DNA from: Pseudomonadota bacterium
GTDB taxonomy: Bacteria; Pseudomonadota; Alphaproteobacteria; Rhizobiales; Rhizobiaceae
Reading direction: 5' to 3'
Assembly: GCA_023419995.1 (NCBI GenBank)
Contig: JAEZXF010000567.1
Coordinates: 1 to 7,572, forward strand
DNA: 7,572 nt
The notes under the pieces were generated by a model. The model was not told the origin of the DNA. It did no database searches and saw only the letters and a list, made by a program, of their open reading frames with translations. Both the position numbers and the translations under genes were made by a program. Position 1 is the first letter of the stretch, and each line of letters begins with the position of its first letter. Positions 4,817-7,572 of this stretch are shown piece by piece.

Positions 4817-6145
4817 GTGGCACAGACGGTTTTCATTCCGAAAGAGATCGACGCGAACGAGACGCGCGTCGCCGCATCGCCCGACACGGTGAAGCGGCTG
4901 GCGGGCCTCGGCTTCGCCGTCGTGGTCGAGAAGGGCGCGGGCGCCGCGTCGCGCATCCCCGATGCGGACTTCGCCGCCGCGGGCGCGACGATCGGCGCGG
5001 CATCGGATGCGGCGAAGGCCGATCTGGTGCTCAAGGTGCGCCGGCCGAACGCGGCCGAGCTTGCCGGCTACAGGAAGGGCGCGCTGGTCATCGCCACCAT
5101 CGATCCCTACGGCAACGAGGATGCGGTGGCGGCGCTGGCCAAGGCCGGCGTCTCGGCCTTCGCGATGGAGTTCATGCCGCGCATCACCCGCGCGCAGGTG
5201 ATGGACGTGCTGTCCTCGCAGGCGAACCTCGCCGGCTACCGCGCGGTGATCGATGCGGCGGCCGAGTACGACCGCGCGCTGCCGATGATGATGACGGCGG
5301 CCGGCACCGTGCCGGCGGCCAAGATCTTCGTCATGGGCGTGGGCGTCGCCGGCCTCCAGGCCATCGCCACGGCGCGCCGCCTCGGCGCTGGCGTCACCGC
5401 GACCGACGTGCGCCCGGCGGCCAAGGAGCAGGTCGCCTCGCTCGGCGCCAAGTTCATCGCCGTCGAGGACGACGAGTTCAAGCAGGCCGAAACGGCAGGC
5501 GGCTACGCCAAGGAGATGTCGAAGGAATACCAGGCCAAGCAGGCGGCGCTGGTGGCCGACCACATCGCCAAGCAGGACATCGTCATCACCACGGCGCTGA
5601 TCCCCGGCCGGCCGGCGCCGAAGCTGGTGTCGGCGGCTATGGTCGCCTCGATGAAGGCCGGATCGGTGATCGTCGACCTCGCGGTCGAGCGCGGCGGCAA
5701 CGTCGAGGGCGCGGTGGCCGGCAAGGTCGTGACCACGGCCAACGATGTCAGGATCGTCGGCCATCTCAACGTGCCGGGCCGGGTGTCGGCTTCCTCGTCG
5801 CTGCTCTACGCCAAGAACCTCTATGCCTTCGTCGAGACGCTGGTCGACAAGGAGACGAAGTCGCTCAGGGTCAATGTCGAGGACGAACTGGTCAAGGCGA
5901 CGCTGCTGACCCATGAGGGCCGCATCGTCCATCCGGGTTTCGCGAACGTGAAGGCCGATGCCGCGCCCGCGGCAGCGAAGGCCGAGCCCAAGGCTGCGTC
6001 CGCCGCAGCGAAGAAGCCGGCGCCGAAGGCCGCCGCCGCCAAGCCGACCGCGACCAAGGCTCCGGCAAGCAAGACCCCGGCAAGCAAGGGCGCGGCGACG
6101 AAAGCCCCGGCGACCAAGGCCAAGACCGACAAGGGAGGCGCATGA
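4817..6145 (+). CDS. pntAA: Re/Si-specific NAD(P) transhydrogenase subunit alpha, NAD(H)-binding domain I
   Basis: This is the soluble NAD(H)-binding subunit of the proton-translocating transhydrogenase; it passes hydride from NADH to NADP on PntB. The 442-residue product has an alanine-dehydrogenase/PNT N-domain from about 4 and the NAD-binding Rossmann domain in the middle, with GVGVAGLQA (174-182) and D197 ending the next strand. The loop [11 protein letters not shown] holds R122, Q127 and D130, at the spacing of the catalytic Arg-Gln-Asp loop known in Rhodospirillum rubrum. The mobile-loop region ([17 protein letters not shown], 227-243) and [14 protein letters not shown] (258-271) are intact. 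The conserved body ends near [11 protein letters not shown] (368-378), about where the R. rubrum protein (384 residues) ends. Beyond it is a Lys/Ala/Pro/Thr tail of ~62 residues. The start is GTG. The stop overlaps the start of pntAB. Confidence 0.96.
   Translation: MAQTVFIPKEIDANETRVAASPDTVKRLAGLGFAVVVEKGAGAASRIPDADFAAAGATIGAASDAAKADLVLKVRRPNAAELAGYRKGALVIATIDPYGNEDAVAALAKAGVSAFAMEFMPRITRAQVMDVLSSQANLAGYRAVIDAAAEYDRALPMMMTAAGTVPAAKIFVMGVGVAGLQAIATARRLGAGVTATDVRPAAKEQVASLGAKFIAVEDDEFKQAETAGGYAKEMSKEYQAKQAALVADHIAKQDIVITTALIPGRPAPKLVSAAMVASMKAGSVIVDLAVERGGNVEGAVAGKVVTTANDVRIVGHLNVPGRVSASSSLLYAKNLYAFVETLVDKETKSLRVNVEDELVKATLLTHEGRIVHPGFANVKADAAPAAAKAEPKAASAAAKKPAPKAAAAKPTATKAPASKTPASKGAATKAPATKAKTDKGGA
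6011..6142 (+). repeat. pentapeptide-period lysine repeat in the PntAA tail
   Basis: From residue 399 to 439 of PntAA, lysine recurs at 399, 404, 409, 414, 419, 424, 429, 434 and 439, exactly every five residues. The units read approximately K-(A/P/T)-(P/A)-A-(T/S), for example [15 protein letters not shown] and KAPAT. The underlying DNA is an imperfect 15-base tandem array with varied codons. Such tails are predicted to be disordered and basic, and resemble histone H1-like or AlgP-like sequence in composition only. Confidence 0.8.
6133..6138 (+). promoter_or_regulatory. ribosome binding site for pntAB inside the end of pntAA
   Basis: GGGAGG lies six bases before ATG 6145 and three bases before ATG 6142. 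Spacing favours 6145, which overlaps the pntAA stop by one base (TGATG). Starting at 6142 would add one Met and give a four-base overlap. Confidence 0.6.
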
Positions 6146-6567
6146 TGGAACAGAATGGCGCTCTGGAGCAGGCGATAAACCAGCTCGAGCAGGCCGCCGC
6201 CGCCGTGCGGATGGCCTTTCAGGACGAGAGGGCGGGGCAGGCGGCCGACGCCGTCGCCGCCGGTGCGGGGGCCGCGACCGGCATCGACCCGTTCGTCTTC
6301 CGCTTCGCGATCTTCGTGCTGGCGATCTTCGTCGGCTACTACGTGGTGTGGTCGGTGACGCCGGCGCTGCACACGCCGCTGATGTCGGTCACCAACGCGA
6401 TCTCGTCGGTCATCGTCGTCGGCGCTCTGCTCGCCGTCGGCATCTCGGCCTCGGGCATGGCCACGGGCTTCGGCTTCGTCGCGCTGGTGCTGGCCTCCGT
6501 CAACATCTTCGGCGGGTTCCTCGTCACCCAGCGCATGCTGGCGATGTACAAGAAGAAAGAGAAGTGA
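6145..6567 (+). CDS. pntAB: NAD(P) transhydrogenase subunit alpha part 2 (membrane domain)
   Basis: This small membrane protein supplies the alpha half of the proton channel (domain II), which is fused to the NAD domain in E. coli PntA but separate here. The 140 residues begin with a ~48-residue polar, Glu/Gln/Ala-rich helical stretch ([20 protein letters not shown]). Three membrane segments follow at about 52-71, 84-102 and 106-127, and a basic end (MYKKKEK). The strongly conserved [12 protein letters not shown] (76-87) identifies the family. It overlaps pntAA by one base and is followed by pntB after nine bases, so the three are one operon with probable translational coupling. Length is close to that of separate PntAB proteins. 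Confidence 0.94.
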   Translation: MEQNGALEQAINQLEQAAAAVRMAFQDERAGQAADAVAAGAGAATGIDPFVFRFAIFVLAIFVGYYVVWSVTPALHTPLMSVTNAISSVIVVGALLAVGISASGMATGFGFVALVLASVNIFGGFLVTQRMLAMYKKKEK

Positions 6568-6576
6568 GCCTGACCG

Positions 6577-7572
6577 ATGAGTGAGAACCTCGCTTCCTTC
6601 CTCTACCTCGTTTCCGGCGTGCTGTTCATCATGGCGCTGCGCGGCCTGTCGCACCCGACGACCAGCCGCCAGGGCAACCTCTACGGCATGATCGGCATGA
6701 CCATCGCGGTCGCCACCACGCTGGTGCTGGCCGCGCCGTCGTTCAACGCCCTGATGCTGATCGTCGCCGGCATCGCCCTCGGCGGCGGCGTCGGCGCGGT
6801 GATCGCCAAGCGCATCGCCATGACGTCGATGCCGCAGCTCGTCGCGGCGTTCCACTCGCTGGTCGGCCTCGCCGCGGTGCTGGTCGCCGCCGCCGCCATG
6901 TACGCGCCGGAGAGCATCGGCGTCGGCACGGTCGGACACATCCACACCCAGGCGATCATCGAGATGAGCCTCGGCGTCGCCATCGGCGCCATCACCTTCA
7001 CCGGCTCGATCATCGCCTTCCTCAAGCTCGATGGCCGCATGTCGGGCAAGCCGATCATGCTGCCCGGCCGCCACGTGGTGAACGCGGCGATCGCCATCGC
7101 GCTGGTCGTGCTGGTGGTCATGCTGGTGTCGACGCAGTCGACCACGATCTTCTGGCTGATCGTGGCGCTGTCGCTGCTGCTCGGCGTGCTGATCATCATC
7201 CCGATCGGCGGCGCCGACATGCCGGTCGTGGTGTCGATGCTCAACTCCTACTCCGGCTGGGCCGCCGCCGGCATCGGCTTCACGCTCGGCAACCTCGCGC
7301 TCATCATCACCGGCGCGCTGGTCGGCTCCTCGGGCGCGATCCTCAGCTACATCATGTGCAAGGGCATGAACCGCTCGTTCATCTCCGTCATCCTCGGCGG
7401 CTTCGGCGGCGAGACCGCCGCGGCCAGCGACGACGGCATCGAGCGCACGGTCAAGCAGGGCTCGGCCGACGACGCCGCCTACCTGATGATGAACGCGCAG
7501 AAGGTCATCATCGTGCCGGGCTACGGCATGGCGGTGGCGCAGGCGCAGCACGCGCTGCGCGAGATGGCCGAC
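6577..7572 (+). CDS. pntB: NAD(P) transhydrogenase subunit beta, 3' truncated by the window
   Basis: The frame is open from ATG 6577 to the last base: 332 codons of a protein that is usually about 460 residues. The visible part is the whole membrane domain plus the beginning of the NADP(H)-binding domain III. Many hydrophobic segments run from about 6 to 262. H93 in LVAAFHSLVGLAAVLV matches the position of the E. coli beta-His91 tied to proton translocation. D214 and N223 lie in GGADMPVVVSMLNSYSGW, the most conserved membrane motif. Domain III begins near 303 and shows VPGYGMAVAQAQH (313-325), the NADP-binding glycine motif. The ribosome site is weak (purine-rich AAAGAGAAGTGAG before the start), consistent with coupling to pntAB. 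The missing ~130 residues should complete domain III. Confidence 0.96.
   Translation, partial: MSENLASFLYLVSGVLFIMALRGLSHPTTSRQGNLYGMIGMTIAVATTLVLAAPSFNALMLIVAGIALGGGVGAVIAKRIAMTSMPQLVAAFHSLVGLAAVLVAAAAMYAPESIGVGTVGHIHTQAIIEMSLGVAIGAITFTGSIIAFLKLDGRMSGKPIMLPGRHVVNAAIAIALVVLVVMLVSTQSTTIFWLIVALSLLLGVLIIIPIGGADMPVVVSMLNSYSGWAAAGIGFTLGNLALIITGALVGSSGAILSYIMCKGMNRSFISVILGGFGGETAAASDDGIERTVKQGSADDAAYLMMNAQKVIIVPGYGMAVAQAQHALREMAD

Noticed and set aside
5821..7551. 576-residue minus-strand open frame opposite pntAA/pntAB/pntB
   Set aside because: Its translation is dominated by Asp, His, Arg and Gln runs, the signature of the antisense of GC-rich coding DNA, and it lies across three certain genes.

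Overview
The window is GC-rich and densely coded. It looks like ordinary chromosome from an alphaproteobacterium, most likely of the order Hyphomicrobiales (Rhizobiales). The grounds are an alphaproteobacterial aa3-type cytochrome oxidase subunit IV gene, a proton-translocating transhydrogenase in the three-gene form (pntAA-pntAB-pntB), and a palindromic intergenic repeat of the kind common in rhizobia and relatives. The genus cannot be fixed from the sequence.

Left block (1-3576, + strand): part of an ABC importer of the branched-chain amino acid (HAAT/Liv) type. It holds a possible last few codons of an upstream gene, a LivM-type permease, a secreted type-I solute-binding protein and a LivF-type ATPase. 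The second permease (LivH) and second ATPase (LivG) that such a transporter needs are not here and probably lie to the left. A ~140-base element made of several palindromes sits between the binding-protein and ATPase genes. A 27-base core of the same element recurs in inverted orientation at the left edge.

Middle (3578-4491): a single minus-strand gene for an unrecognised secreted protein converges on livF with one base between the stop codons. A 269-base divergent intergenic region follows, with weak candidate promoters for both directions and nothing else I can name.

Right block (4492-7572, + strand): the small aa3 oxidase subunit IV gene, a strong 11-bp hairpin, then pntAA, pntAB and pntB. 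The last gene is cut by the window edge. The transhydrogenase uses the proton-motive force to make NADPH from NADH, so the block pairs a small part of a proton-pumping oxidase with a consumer of the proton gradient. PntAA carries a ~62-residue Lys/Ala/Pro/Thr tail in which nine lysines fall at exact five-residue spacing.

I see no tRNA, rRNA, CRISPR array, transposase, phage gene or defence system. Nothing here supports a wholly new system. The items most worth a second look are the PntAA tail, the repeat elements inside the transporter operon, and the unrecognised secreted protein.
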